Position numbers and translations under genes: made by a program. The notes under the pieces are model-generated. The model ran no database searches, was not told where the DNA came from, and saw nothing but the letters and a program-made list of their open reading frames with translations. This document shows, in pieces, positions 1-14,194 of a stretch of 64,000 nucleotides of DNA (the first letter of the stretch is position 1; the number at the start of each line of letters is the position of its first letter). Source of the DNA: Casuarius casuarius (taxonomy: Eukaryota; Chordata; Aves; Casuariiformes; Casuariidae); NCBI GenBank assembly GCA_003342895.1, contig PTFA01000028.1:5139535-5203534 (forward strand), read 5' to 3'.

Positions 1-190
1 GGGGGGGGCTCGCAGCCAGGGCCGGCGCTGCCGGCGGCGGGTGGGGGGGGTCTCCTCGCCGCGGGAAGGGGCGAGCGCTGCGGGTAGCGCCGTCCGGGGG
101 TAGCCTGGCCGCCGGGGTGCCGCCTGCCTTGGGCCGCGGGCCTGGGGCACGGCTCTGGGGGAGCCCTGGAAACGGGCACAGCCGTCTCAC
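1..190. promoter_or_regulatory. SCAMP1: CpG-rich 3' edge of the SCAMP1 promoter island
   Basis: The first 190 bases are strongly G+C-rich with many CpG dinucleotides (for example the gccggcgctgccggcggcgg stretch near the start). Composition drops abruptly to AT-rich intron after about position 190. This is what the downstream half of a vertebrate promoter CpG island looks like. SCAMP1 coding exon 1, which carries the start codon and the first two NPF motifs, is not visible here, so it should lie just left of the window. The boundary is a visual estimate. Confidence 0.7.
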
Positions 191-3100
191 AAGTTCAGGT
201 TTCTGTGTTTCTGTTTCCCCTTTGGTTGCAGAAATAACACAGGTCGCGTTTAGGTGCGTTGCTTTGAGAGCAAGACTCTTTTTAATTTTGTCGAGAAATT
301 AGGCTGTGTGAATGCATGCTTTGTATAATGACAGAACTTTTTTTCTCTGCTGTTTGACTGACCTATCCTCAGATAATTTAGTGAATTTTCCCCCTCTTTC
401 TCCCCCCTCCCCCTTCAAGCTTACCTACTTCTTTACATTGTTTCTTAAGTATACAGGATAGTGATGGCTAGGCACACATTCTGCCCTTCATTACAATATA
501 CCATTTTGAAGTGTATTCTAAGGCTTCTAGGTTTTTTGGACTCCTGACCTGTCATGTTCACAGCTGAGAACTGTTTTCTTTACCCACTGTTCAGTTGTCA
601 AGATGAGCTGGCCTCCTTGGATGCTTTTCCTCCTTATCCGTACTTTCTTTGTTATTGGAGTCCAGTTTAACTAACTTCTTGAGCTGCTTACTTTAATCAT
701 CTTACTGAGTGTGTTCTTGTTTTTTGTGCCACTCTTTGTTATTACGCTGACACTACAAAGCACACAAATTTTATATTTCAATGAGATTCGGCTCACTGGT
801 TTCAGCTGGAGTAATTAAGTCTATTTAAGTTGTCACACTTTGAGCGTACTTTCATAGAGGTAGTTCCTAAAAACATAAAGCATTATTGTTGACTACTTTA
901 TTCTTTGGAGTCTGTCTAAATCATCTTAGTTTGGTTTTTGTCATCATAAAACTTCGCAAAGTCCTCTTTAAGCTAATCTATGTGGTTTTGCTTCGTATTT
1001 TACACAATGCAGTGACCTAGATCAAGAGCAGCACTAGTGTCCAGCTTGTCGCCAACAAAAGTTTGGACTAGCACCAGTGAGAGTGCTGTTCTTTTAAATA
1101 GTTTCGGCATGAAATATCAAAAAGGTGTCACTGTTCTAGAATATGTCTTCAACAACAAAAAATATGTCTGTTTTCCTCTCCTTTCTGTACTAGTGATGAG
1201 AATACTGTATAGCAAAATTTATTGTGTATAGGTTCACAGAGTAGTTAAGGGTATTGGAAACAATATAGCCAGTATAAATGCCTTTGCATAGCTCATGAGC
1301 CCAGGTAACATGTCCTGTGTAGTGTTTCTGAGACCCAAGCTAGAGATGTAGCTCAACCACAGGTATACTGTGAAGACACTATTTAAAGCTTATTCAGATT
1401 TCCCCACAGGAAGAGACTTCTGTTGTAGCTCTTAGGCAAAATGCATGCTCTACTTCTCATCTGCAATGCATCATGATAAAAGGTGTCCAGAACCTGAAGA
1501 CCAGCATTAAAGCATTGCTCTGGATTTCTTTTACTTGCAGATGTTATTTTAGGAAACCTGTATGCTTTTTCTTTTCAGGAGGCTTTTTTTCCCACTTCTT
1601 TCAAATGTCTGCTAACTTCTGTCTCATTCTACTGTCCACAAAAGGTGGTTTTTGCATATCGTTACTCGTCCAGGTATTTACTGGAAGGGCCAAACCTTGA
1701 CTGCCATCTCATTAGCATAACAAGTTTGAAATTAGTGAGATTTTAACCCATGTCTGAACTTCAGTTTAGTCTAACCGTATGTGTTTTAAGAACCAGTATT
1801 TTCCAGGTAGACCCTGTCAGTCTTAAGTTATGTCGTCTGAAACCTTATTCAAACTTGTTCATATTTTTGTTTTTCTGTACTTGATAATTTTATGTATGAT
1901 GAGATTAGTTATTTTCTTTACATTTGCAGCCACTTTATGTGCTTGTGTAAAATCACAAATCAGTATGGTACAGAAAAGAGGGAGGGGCCTCATGTGGAAG
2001 AGTTGTTGCCAAGGGCTGAGAGCAGATCATGCTTTTCCTTAAAGACTTTGTTGTTACTAATTTTGTGTAACCTGCTTCTAAGGTTTTCTATAACAATTCT
2101 CATGCCTTTTTTTAATCAGCAGAGATTCTTGTTTGATGTTGAATCAAAAGAAATATTTTCTTTGGGAAGATAAAGGTGAAATAGGAAAATCTGGTTTGCT
2201 TTGTGTTTTGAGTAGTTATTCTTTCTGGAAACCTAAAATTAAATTGTTTCCGGTTTGGTATCTGATGGAAGTAAAGGAATTTAATTTGTAAAATAGGATT
2301 TCTTGTTTAAAGTATTTGCTTGCTCAGATTGATCACAGAACAATGTTGATTTTGAGATAATGGCTCTTGGCCTATGTGCTTTTATGTGGTACTTCAAAAG
2401 CATACCAGCCTTTGGGTTCACTTTTTATTTTAAAGTCATATTATTCCTGTATAAATAACTGTCCTCTGGATGGGTGTACTACCCAAACGAAGAGGTGTTT
2501 TTGTTTGAAAGACAAGATGAAATTAAACAAAAAGATAAATAACATGCTAATGTTAAAATGCTTCTGAAAGGTGATGGCAGAATTGTGTGGAGGAAAATGC
2601 ATCAATGAATGATGCATTATCGCATCTTCATTTGTAGTTCTATAATTTGAGAAAGCAGTAGTAGCAGCATTATCATGAAATATACATTTGGTGCAACCTG
2701 AATTATTGTAAATGAAAGTTGGACTAATAATGAAAGCTGTTTTATTTCTGGGGAATGCTTGTCACATTTTTTGCTAAATAAAGTTCTCTTTGTTTTGAGT
2801 TAACTTTATGCAATTAGCTAGTTTATGTCAGAGCAGTGAGGGCAGGCCGCCATTTAAGGGAAAGTGAGCTGGGAGCTAAGGGTGACAGCAAGGCAGGTAG
2901 AGGCAGGGACATCGCTGATGAGTAGTGCAGTCCCACAGCACCCAAACAAGGTGAGCAGAGCAGGGTCAGTGATGGTAACTGTGGTCAGCCAGAAGTCCAG
3001 AGTGCCAGACTAATTCATAATGAGGAGGTAGGTCTGAGGTCAAGCCAGGATGTTAACTCAGGGTCAGAATCAGATCCAGTGACAGTAACCAGGGTCAGCC

Positions 3101-6100
3101 AACAGTCCCGTGATCACCAGGCAAGCCCCTAGTGATGAGGAAAGTCTGAACACGTAGGAGGGATTCAGCTGTGCTTAAGGCCTGGACAATTTGTTCTTGA
3201 ATAGCCTCCGCCAGTGCAAAATAAATTTTGTATAATCAGACAAAGGTATTTTTGAAATTAGCTTAAACCTCTTCCTAGGTAGCTGTCTCCTTGCTCTGGT
3301 GGTGGTGTATGGATTTTTGTTTTGTTTTTGTCATGGAATAGGGGATACTTGTAGTCTTTTATCTTGGGAGATGGAGCAAATACAAAGGTTCTGAAACTAC
3401 GGTCTCTTGACATCCAGGATAAATTTCACTTACACTGAAATAATTTTGCAGTAACTCAACTACAGAATTTTTATTTACTTATTTATTTTTTAGTGAATGG
3501 TATTAACTACTGACAGAAGAAATAACTCATCTCTTTAGTGCTTTAATGGGTTCCACAGGCTTTTTTTTATTTATATATTTTTAAGTACAGCTATGAATTT
3601 CATAGGCCTTTGTGGCTTGGCTGACCAGCTGTAAAAAGGTTTCAGGACTGACTATTACATTTGTCCAAAAGTATGAAACAGTTACTTCTGAGCGACTGTG
3701 GAACTGATGCTTAAACTGGGTTCTATGCTGAATTCTGTTGGCTCGGTTCCTTTGACTTCATTGGAGCTCTGAGCAAGTGCAGGTATTTGATACTGTAGAA
3801 ATTAAGGTAGGATTGAAAAGTAAGATACACTTGTATTTGAATGTGAATGATGACATTACAGTAAAAAATCACTAAGCAGTGTGGATGAAAACTTGACCAG
3901 AATGCCATGCATCTTGTTCAGTTATAAAACATGGAAGGACACAATCATGCAAGCCCTCAAATGTGCATAACATTAACTACGTGAGTGGTTTCTCTCAGTG
4001 GGATTCAGTATCCAAATGTAAGTAAATAGTGACATTTTAGATGCCATGTGGTATCTTAGCTGCAAGCTGTTGCTCTAAAAAGATATGGGTCTCTTGTGGA
4101 TGTCCGAGATGTTTTAAGATATTTATAAATGGCATTAGGCCCCTGACTTGCTCCCACTGAGGTCACAGGATTACTTGACTCACTAGAACTAAGTATATGT
4201 TAGAGCTTGACTTTACTACAGAAGTAGTTCCAGTTATAATTTGGATATTGCACTTAATCTGACTCGCATGAATGCAAACTAATCTTCTGTCTGGTTTGGC
4301 AGGAAGTACGAGTTGATGGTCTGACACTCAAGCTAGTAGCGTGTTGATGACTCTGCTACCCTGTGTGGCTGCAGAGTCTATGCCATTTACACCTTGACTG
4401 CTATTGTTCAGGTGAAGCTGAAGTGAGTGAAAGTTACAGCAAGGGAGAGAAGTCTTAATTATTTTCGAAGGGTCAGGACCCTGATTACTTGAATTTTTTC
4501 TGTAGTATTTATACTTTATATTGCAAAAACTTTGCATGCCTGTATGCATAGCTCTTTTCTTTTATATGATTATAAGATGTACCCAATTAGTTTGTCTGTC
4601 TTTTAAATTAGTAAAGGACATAAAATACTGACTTTATTATCTGGTTTCACTTTGTAACCTCAGGATTTCTGAATCATCACATCACTTCATCAGCACTGTA
4701 GGTGCAATACTGTGATGTGTTTTAATAGACACTGTACTTTTTTTGTATTTTCAGTAAAGTGTTAGGAAGTATGGCACTAGAATGGCTAGCCTTCCTGCTC
4801 CAAGAACTATACGTGGAGACTGTAACATTGCAAAGAGTAACATACCACACCTCAGAGCCAAGGAAAGGGAGAGTTTTCAGAATAGTTCAGAGGTAGAGGT
4901 GATGCTTTTTTAGGCGCTACCACTCTATTGCAAGATAGGACTGCTGTGTGGTTTAGGACAAATTCATCCATGGGAGTCTGTGAAGTTTTATTTGGTTTCA
5001 GAGATGGCGAATTTGGTTTATTCAGTAGCTCAGAATCCTGCATAGCCTGGCTTCCAATCAGGTAGTGTAGCCTGTGATGGGATTGGCTTGACAGCCAAGT
5101 ATATGGACCATGGCTTGGCTACTTTTGCACTGTCCTATTTATTGACTGTGCTCTGGTGATGCTAGATTGAAAATCTTTTGAATATCATTCTGGGGCGGGG
5201 GGGGGAGAGAGGGGATGGCTGACCAGTGAATGAGATGTTAAATTCGAAAGAACGGAAGTATTCTAGTAGTTATTCCTCAGGGTTGTGGGTGTGTGTTTAT
5301 GGGGGTTTTGCTCGTTTGTTGAGGTAAAGACTATTTCTGTACCTTCAAGTGATTAATTCTTGCAAATTAACACGTGTAACTTTTGAGGCCAGCTCTTTCT
5401 CCCAGTAAGTGGTTTTTAATCATAGGTTGAAATATACTGTTGCAGGTGCAAGACACTAAGGCTTCCTTTGTACTGTAAAATATAAACTTTATGCTAGTAT
5501 TAATGTGCTATTAGGACAGCAAAACTTATCTGGATCTTAAAATTAAACTGCTCTTTGTGAAATTTTTGTCAGCTTACACTTTCTTGGGCGTATGATGATG
5601 AAGGAAGAAATAAAGCATGAAGAAGTAGTAATACTTGACACTGTGCATTGAAACATGAGTAACTTTTTGAAACTTTTCCTTATGTAGCTTGTTGTGGCAT
5701 GGACAGGGTGAAAATCTTTGGGGAGTTTAGCTGTCTGACATATACCAAATCTTTACTGAACATGTGCAAATTGCAACTTCAGAGGCTTAATCTGGCTGAA
5801 CATAGACAATGTTATGGAACTGGAAAACGCATCTGTCATGTGCAGACTATCCTCCTTTCCAAGTGTCAGGTCCTTATTTAAAAAAAAAAAAAAGTTTAAC
5901 AGGGGAGGAGAAAGCTTTGATATCCACTGCTGACAAAGTATATTTTGCTTCAAACTTTGTTCTAAAAAGCTAAGCTTTGTCTGAACCCTCTCCTTTCCCG
6001 CAAAAACCTCAGGTGGGCATATAGAAAGCAAAGTACAGCATATGGAGGGTTTCAGTTGATTGGTGGCTCTCAAACGCATTCATTTATAAAGAGTGGGGGG

Positions 6101-9100
6101 GATAGTTTTCTCACTGATCAAGAAATTGAAAAACTCAGGGAAACAGTCATGGATATTTGTTGTGTTTTTACTTAACTGTTTGGAGCCATCAGTGTGTTCT
6201 TTGGAACTACTCAGAGAAGAAAATCTGCTGTTGAATTCTCAGCAGAATGTGTACATCCAGAATACTATTGACAATTAATATTTTTCACACTTAGAAAAGG
6301 CTAATGTGAAATGAAGTAGATATAGAGAACAGTTTCTGTCATAATCAATGGAGAGTTTATCTTGAAATGAAAAGAGCTTAGCTTTTCATGCAGTAAAACA
6401 AAGGTTATGGGGTACTTCATTGGGAAAACATACCAGTGAGAGACAAGACCTAAACTGGAAGTCAGTATTGTGCATGAGTATGGGTATAACTCGTCAGTAA
6501 TAACAGTAGACTAAAAACTAGAAGGGTTCTAATCTTTCAGAGTGAAGTACTGGAACCAGCAGTAGAAGTAGCAGGGATAAGAAATCCTTGTTGGTTAAGA
6601 GGGACCTTGCCAGATTTGTAGATCTGAGCTCATAATCTCTGAGTCCACTCTGGAGACTGGACTCACCAGTCTGGATTCAGTCCTGGTAGACTTCTGGTCT
6701 GTGCTTCTAGTCTGTATGCAGTCAGGTTTTTTGAAGGCATAACATCATTGCTGAGCATGATGAGTAGTTTGGATGATCAGATTGGTGCTGCACATCCTTT
6801 GCTCTCTGGAAACTTCCTTCCAAGCACAGAAAGCAGCAGGGAAAAATGCATAGCTGGGTGAAGGTGGTTATTTAACAGTAAATGCTGAGGATGCTGTCAG
6901 AGTAAAGGCTATGGGTGGTGTCAGTGACTGTTAAAGCAATTAGGGTGTAGTTGTTTCTGAGGATCTTGAAGCAAAAGACAAAAATTGTATGCTGGCACAG
7001 CTGAAGGGCAGTCAATGTCTGACCTTAGAGGTAGATGATAGGATTGATATAATGACTATTATGATATAACGATATATATAATGATATTCTCTACCCTCTG
7101 CCCCTTTTATTTTTTAAACGGGAAACCTTTTTGTGTCCATTGTAAACTTGTTCACATGTTTAATACTTTCGTGGAAAATGAAGTGAAATTCTTTATAGAA
7201 TTTCATCCGAAGAGTGTTGTGATGAAGGGAACTGTTTTCTCAGTTTGGACTGAAACTACTCCAGTAATCAAGAGGTCATGTCTATCCCTGGATAAACTAA
7301 ACTAAAGCTGAAAATGGAGATTTCTGTGATTGCCTACTTAGCTCTTTCTTCCCACAGCTGTTTTTAAGGAGTTTTATGGACTGATAAATTGTTCTCTATT
7401 ATTTCTCGTTCTGACTTTATTCATTAAAAAAAATTAATCCTGTTCTTTTGAGACATGTATGTTCATAGTTTTGTTTCTTCTTACTCTTTTTTTTTTTTTT
7501 TTTCCTGAGACTGACTAAGTGTATTTGTCAGTTTACTCAAATATTTTATTTGGTGCTGGCCTATGAATCCAATGTGAACATTTTTTTAAAATATGCTGTG
7601 AATTTTAAATGCAGCATTCCAATTTTACCTATTTTTCCAAACAACATGATTACTTTATTCTTGTCACATACAATACTTCTGGTAACATGATCCAAGTTTT
7701 GGAAGGTATTTAGTTGTTGTCTGTACTTTCTCCTGTTAACCAGTGTTAAAAATCTACCTTATTATACTACTATTTTTTTTTTAGTGGTTACCTTTGTTCC
7801 TCTTACGCTTTTCCCAATAAGTGTTTTATGCATGTATCCCTGTTCTTGTTTGTTGCAAACTTTTTTGCTCTAGTTTGGTTATACAATTTTTATTCTAAAT
7901 TCTTGTTTTCCATTGCCGATGTGTTGTAAAACCATTAGAATGAGTGTTCATAAACCTGCTTTCCTGACGTCTGCAATAAAATGTTGCTCTTACCTCTTTG
8001 TTAGTCCTTGGAAGCAAACCATACTAAACTAAATTATAGGTTATACACAGGATGTTGTTTATTAATATCACTGATGTCACTTATTTAATTTCCTTTAAAA
8101 AAAAATGCAAACACACCTCAGACTTGTTATAGATCATTGTTGTACTTCTAGGCTCTGCTCCCCCCCCCCGCCCCCGGCATTTTGTGTTAGATTACTTGTG
8201 TATAAGATGCATGCTTTGGCCTTTTTGGTACAGCAATGTGTATACCTTAAAATTGGAAGTTTGTGGGGTTTTTTGTTAAACAATCTCAAGGACAGTTTGG
8301 AGGGAGAGGTTTCCTAGCTCTTTACTTTCTCTTCACTGGCTAACTTAAAAGCAGTTAAAATTACAGTAAGAAACATCGGCTTAGCTGGTGGGTTTGTTCA
8401 GAATATTTTCACATTATCTGTGCTAACAAAGCATCTTACTCTGGAAGAATGCTGGACCCATTCCCAATGAACACTAATACAAATAATCATTACAGATGTA
8501 TCTAGTTCTTCTATCTTTAATTTTTTTAATTTGTTCTGTGTTAATGAAACCTGGTAGCTGATGACTAGCTTTGGTCTCCTAGACAACAGAAATCTTTTCC
8601 TTTAATTTAATTTTTTAAAAAGCTGTAAAAATTTGCATAGAATAGCTCATTCTGCTCCATTTCAGCCACATGCTCTTTGATTTTGGGGGGGCGGGGCAGG
8701 GGGGAGCTACCTTCCTTTTCTTTACATTCTGTCCTGTAATTACTGGAGTTTATACATTCTATGTGTTAACTGGGTATTCAGTTAACCTTACCTGTGTCTG
8801 AATGATGCGAGTATAATTTGTTAACCTAGTATTGGAGACATTTTTAATAGTTATGTAGGCACACTTGCCTATGTGGGATATAGATGTTTGCGGGGGGAGT
8901 TGTTCATTGGTGTGTTTATGTGACTACCTTTTCCATTCTTGATGTAAATACTGGAGTGATGCTTGTACCTGACTTAGTGATTCAAAGAGTGTGATTCTAG
9001 TCTTTTCCTTTTGAGATTGATATTGGGGGAGGGATAGTACAAGAAGCAGAAAAGAGGAAAGATTAGATGGAAACACTTAAGTTGTGCTGATTTATTGATA

Positions 9101-11829
9101 CTCCCATCTTTCAAACTAATTCAGATCTCGAAAATGTGATCTGAAATGATCATATAGCTGCATGTATGACTCCCCTGTAGTGCAAAGTACAATATCTGGG
9201 TGTGAATGATGATCTGTTCTTAAAGTCTGCTCCCTGGTTGATGAGGCTAATAATTCATAAATCAAGAGACCAGGAATTTGAGAGACCGAATCAGCAGGAG
9301 CTTGGGTAGGCTGGAGAGGGAAGGGTGATTTGGAAAGAGGGAGCAAGGAGTTTGGGAATTATTGGAATTGGAATTCTGGGACTAGCTGGGTGGCTGAGAA
9401 AAATCAGGCTGTGGCAAGACACTAGTGCTAGGGCAGGTCCATTCTGGGCAGAAGTACTGGTCCACCAAAACAGTCTCCTCAGTTGGAGGTTGAACCAGGC
9501 ATTCTGCAGTTACCCCATGCAGTGGCTGACATCAGATATTTGAAGTCTGTTGCAGAAAGTATTGGCTCTATCTTCTGCTTGTCTGCAGATGGTAACCTGA
9601 TTTTTGTAATGTGGTTCAAGTGGTTGAGGTCTTTGGATGTTTGGTGGTTCCACCATGCTCCAGTTTTGTACTGGTGTCTATATGCTATCACAGATGGAAA
9701 CTCATCACTGGCTTTTTTCCTTGCTTTTTTTTTTTCTTGCTTTTAACAGTCACTTGCTTTTTAATAGTTTCTTGCTATTAACATCCAAAGGGAACTAGAA
9801 AATAAGGCATTTTTTAACTTAATTCATTTTATAGGTAGAAGATCAAACATGGAAAAAATAAGCTATGCCTGACTAGATGTGTTTATTCCCGTAGAATACG
9901 ATAGTCTTCACTGTTTTGTCCTGCCCCTGCCCCAGATTGTACATCTCACACAGTGTACAAACTTGATAGCATATATTCAAGGACAGCCTTTAAATGTCAT
10001 TTTTTTCCTTTCTTTGAGTGTGTGGTACCACTTAATTGTTCATTATTCAGCCCCGATTAACTTCTAAATTAAATGTTTTATTATTCTGCAGCAATGAGTA
10101 TGAGTGCTTCATTTTTTTACACTGCACCTAAATGAGTTGGCATTCACTCCATTTTTAAAATTAGATGCCAAGAGTGTAAGGCAAAAGATGCACAGTCATT
10201 TTGGATATTTTTTAAGGGTGTCAGGTCCAATCTTTAAGTGTTGGAAGTACTGTCAGAAATACGAAGTGCAGCTCCTGTTGGCATCAGTTACTCACTGCAC
10301 TGTAGATGTTCAGAACAGTTCAAAGTCCAGGAGCCTCCAACTGGACACTCAGACCATGAGGAGCTTGTTTCTTTTTGTTCTGAGGCTAAGTGCTTAGGCT
10401 CTTCACCTGGTATTGCAAAAGATCTCTGTGAATGAATACAGGAGAGATTCAGATCTCCAGGCTAGTACTTGCTTCCTTTGGCTATTTTTTTTCCTTTTTC
10501 TTTTTTTTCCCTGTACTCTCTGGTTTATTTCTCATGTCTTCCAACTTCTGGAAGCAATCGGGCCATGAGTTTCTGCTGAAGCTCAGATTCTATAATGGGG
10601 GCTTTCTGAGAGCAGAATTTGAACACTACGTGGCATGATGGGGTCCAATTTGAGTATTTCAATACAACTATAATAGTAGGAAAACTGCAAAAACTAGATA
10701 ATGAAACTTCTTATGTAGAGGTGATGTTAAATGCTGAGTCATTCAGTTTTTTCAGAGTTCCTGCTACTTTTGCAAACAACAGCTAATGAGTCAGTAAGAA
10801 ATAGGAGTGTTTGTCAGAAGTACAGCAGTAATGACATTTGCTAATTCAAAAGGGGAACGGACTTGTGATGGAGGACTTCTTGCTGTACTCGCTGTGTATA
10901 TTTAAGCATATGATGTAGTCCTAAAACTAAGACTTGCTGAAGTAAGCTTGCTCAGCTGAATCAAGAGAAACATCTACTTCCTGCCATTCTTATTAGTCAG
11001 CGATAACATGTTGCAGTAGCTTTGTGCAAAGATGTAAGAAACTCTTACCCCTGCCCTTCTCTAAAGCACTTGGAGAAGAAAGTTTTTCTTTCATATTTGT
11101 AGTTGTAAATATAGACTGCATTTCTGAATTGACTTGACCCCTCTTTCCTGCTTTTTGGAAACCTGCTGCTGCTCAGTGGCTGTCTCATGAGTCTGTCCTA
11201 TTCTAGTTATTCGGACAGTTGCATTTGTTGTCCTTCTTAGGCAGAACCAGACTATCAGATACTGAACAAACACAGAAATTTAGTATTGAAACGTGCTCTT
11301 TAAGCAACCAAGTCAACTTAAAGTAGTAAGTGCTATTTGAGTTGTTATTATGTAGACTTACTTTTTTTGCTATATGGCTGATGGGTAGCAAGTTTCATAT
11401 GTGTCAACGTTTTTTCTGAAATGCTTTTACTATTGTTGAAGGTTTGGGAAGTAGTTTTTGGTAGAAAAAACACAAAGTTAAAGCTCTCTTTCTGTTATGC
11501 TCTTTGGTGTATAGCTGTGGAGTCCAGTGGCCTAAATAGCAGGATAGGGTTTTCTTCCCTTCTCTATTGAGAGCTTTTCTCTTATAAATCAGCTGTGTGA
11601 CAGATGGAGTTTCTCTGTGTTAATCTAGGTTTGTAAGAAGCTCAGAATGGAATGATGTCGTTCAGGGGACAGAGAAGGAAAAATGGATATTTACAGGCTT
11701 TTTAAAGTGCAAATTAAAACTTTTTTTAGATTGAAACAACAGTTGAGTTTCATGTGATATAATGATGCAAGTGTTGACTCCTTGCTTTTATGCATGTGCA
11801 TACATTTACAAAACTATTTTCTTTTCTAG
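191..11829 (+). other. SCAMP1: SCAMP1 intron 1 (window portion), no coding exon seen
   Basis: This 11.6-kb stretch is AT-rich, with stop codons in all frames and only short random reading frames. It holds the two-copy degenerate repeat at 2968-3152, a G-rich run near 5195, T runs near 7489 and 7770, a C-rich run at 8160-8176, and a moderately GC-rich patch at about 9250-9680 that I could not assign. The intron ends at the acceptor of exon 2. I see no alternative coding exon with SCAMP similarity. Confidence 0.85.
2968..3152 (+). repeat. Degenerate two-copy repeat, about 110-bp period
   Basis: The segment agtgatggtaactgtggtc at 2968 matches agtgacagtaaccagggtc at 3078, and the alignment continues through cagcca..agtcc and a tgatgagga..gtctga block. 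About three quarters of the bases in the first 31 positions agree. The surroundings (2830-3170) are G/A-rich and unlike the neighbouring intron, suggesting an inserted or locally expanded repeat. Family unknown. Confidence 0.55.
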
Positions 11830-11907
11830 GATCCCTCAGTAACACAAGTGACAAGAAATGTTCCTCCAGGATTAGATGAGTACAATCCTTTTTCTGATTC
11901 AAGAACA
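11830..11907 (+). CDS. SCAMP1: SCAMP1 coding exon 2
   Basis: This 78-bp, phase-0 exon encodes 26 residues beginning [19 protein letters not shown] and continuing PFSDSRT. The acceptor is ttttctag at 11822-11829 and the donor is gtaagc at 11908. It carries an NPF tripeptide (in EYNPFSD), the third of the N-terminal series, which in this family binds EH domains of intersectin and EHS-type endocytic adaptors. It is too short for simple open-reading-frame calling and was recognised by protein similarity. It probably covers residues 20-45. Confidence 0.97.
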
Positions 11908-13330
11908 GTAAGCACACTTATTTCTTAAGCATGCTGTTAATCTTTCTGGGTAAGATTTGTGGGGACTGTTTACAGAACTTGTAAAATCTGTGAAGGACTA
12001 GCTAGAGGCAGTGGAAAATCCATAAGGATTGATGGTCCCATAAAGTATTTGGAGGATTCACTGGGTAGGTCTGACTTAAGTGAGCTTTGAACTCTCAAGG
12101 AGGAGTGGTTCCCTGAAAGGGAGCTGAAACAGAATTTCATTTTTGCTCTATTTAATAAAATTTCTGATGGCCGGTCCTTTATGCTTTTCTAAATTTTGTT
12201 CTTGCTTTACAGCATGTGTGAATGTGGCACACTTTCTCTGTGTCTTACTTTTGATTCCTGTTTCACTTATAAAAGCACTGCTCAGAATGAGGAAAAACAC
12301 TGCATTTTACAGTTCACAGGCAACAAGTAGTTGTGCCGTACTGAAAGAAATAACTGAAGACTGAGAAATGCAGTTGGTTTTGCTTTTTATATAGCTTTGA
12401 CTTACCACTTAATGACTGTGTTTCACTGTAAATAGCAACAGATAGCTAAAAGTTTTTAGGGAAGCTGAAAATGGCATTTTTAATTAGAAATCCATTTTTT
12501 CCCCTGTTTATGTTGGCGAGTAATAAGATGGGAATCTGATTGACAATCTGTAGCATTAACCTCCTTCCCCTTTCTCCCCCTCCCTGTCCAACAAATTCAA
12601 GTTAATAAAACGTGCTGAGCTGCACAGACAAATATTTGTCTATTGCAAATCCAGACAGAATTGTTTTCTCTGTGAGAAACTGACTTCAAACTCTGAATGC
12701 TGACATTGGTTTTCATAGCTTGGTTGTGTTTCCCTTTGCTAAGGGAGATGACATCTATCCTGATAACCAAGGAAGAAATGATAGGACAGAAAAATAAGTA
12801 AATTCTATCTTTATTTTTTTCTTCAGTATTTCAGTGCATTCAGCTTTTCTCTGTCAATATGTAACTTTCATCCTTCACATCTCCAGTGGGAAATTTGGTA
12901 GAAAAATAACTAATACATAAGATGTAATGAAGAAAGCAAATGGGCATGGCAGGTTTGAAGTCTCAAGTGTCACCACTTTATCTAACATGTGAAATCAGGA
13001 ATTTTGGTTTTCTGGTTGGTTATCAAATTTCAAAGCCTGTGTTATTTTTGATTATAAAACCAAACATAGTTTTCAATGAATGGTATAAATGTCAGATTAA
13101 ATGTCTTTGCCTGCATCTTCAGTGGTTTTCTCTCCAGTGCTAACAGTCACCATGGAGAGGACTTTGCTTTTTTTTTGTCATGTTACTGAAATCAACAAGG
13201 ACCAGATGAGATTAGAGAATTAGTATTGCTGCTTAATCATTTGATGGAATTAATGTTAAAGGGGGCTTGTAATTTCTTCCTGCTCCTAGAGCTTCTGCTA
13301 GGGCATGTTGAACTTCTACCCTGAGACCTC

Positions 13331-13353
13331 TGCGTGCGTGTGTGTGTGTGTGT
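13331..13353. repeat. (TG)n microsatellite
   Basis: TG dinucleotide run, beginning with TGCG units, in SCAMP1 intron 2. Confidence 0.9.
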
Positions 13354-13584
13354 CTATGTATGTATAGCATGTATAGATGCAGTAATACAGACAGCATGAA
13401 CTTTCAATCTGGATGTATTACAAATTTGAAAAAAATGCATGCATACTGTGTTTTTAAGCTGGCCTCTTAACTGATTTTTTTCAGTAAATTCCTGGACAGC
13501 TCCCCTTCTTACATTTTACATCTGAACACAATGAAGAGTTAATGGAAAAATTGGTCAGCTACACCTGGCTTCTTTTGGAAGCTT

Positions 13585-13602
13585 CCCCCCCNCCCCCCCC
13601 CC
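13585..13602. repeat. C homopolymer with one undetermined base
   Basis: A run of C is interrupted only by N at 13592. The N marks a consensus ambiguity, so the run length is unreliable. Confidence 0.9.
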
Positions 13603-14194
13603 ACTTCTGATACAAAGGTACTTTTCAAGGTAAATAAAATCCTCTAGCCTCATGGGGAAATCTATTCAAAAGAACAACTTTTGACCATCTATCTCCAGCC
13701 AACATCAGAAGAAGTAATGTTAATTTGCATCTCTGCCCAGTGTAGCTGTGACAGTAAGACATGAAATAAAAAGGCCTATCCAGGCAGTGCCATTTGGAGG
13801 AGAAACAAAAAGGGTGCTGTATTCTGAGGCAGTCTGAATTTCATATCAATGGTTGATATGAGTACCTTGTAATCTGTCTGTGAGAGTCAAAGACATGGGC
13901 CTTTGAAGTAAGGTCTCTGTAAAAATATTAAACTTGGTTCCCATGGCTGAATATGTGTGGTGTATGGTAACTCTTATCCAGTGAAGACTGAAGGTCAATG
14001 CAGTGCTCACAATACAAGTCAGAGTAACTAGTGATAGAGTTACATCCTTATAAAAGGTGGAATTGCTGACCATTCTTCTGTCTCTCTGTCAGTACTCCTC
14101 AGTCCTATCCAGGCTGTAAAATGGTCAGATCCCTCTCTGCTGTGCCCAAATTTTGAACATCGGGCTAGGCAACAACAGCATTGGGGCAGGTATG

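Noticed and set aside
117..302. 61-codon frame at the left edge as SCAMP1 exon 1
   Set aside because: It lacks the NPF-containing N-terminus expected of SCAMP1 and shows no proper donor in the right phase. It is a product of the CpG island.
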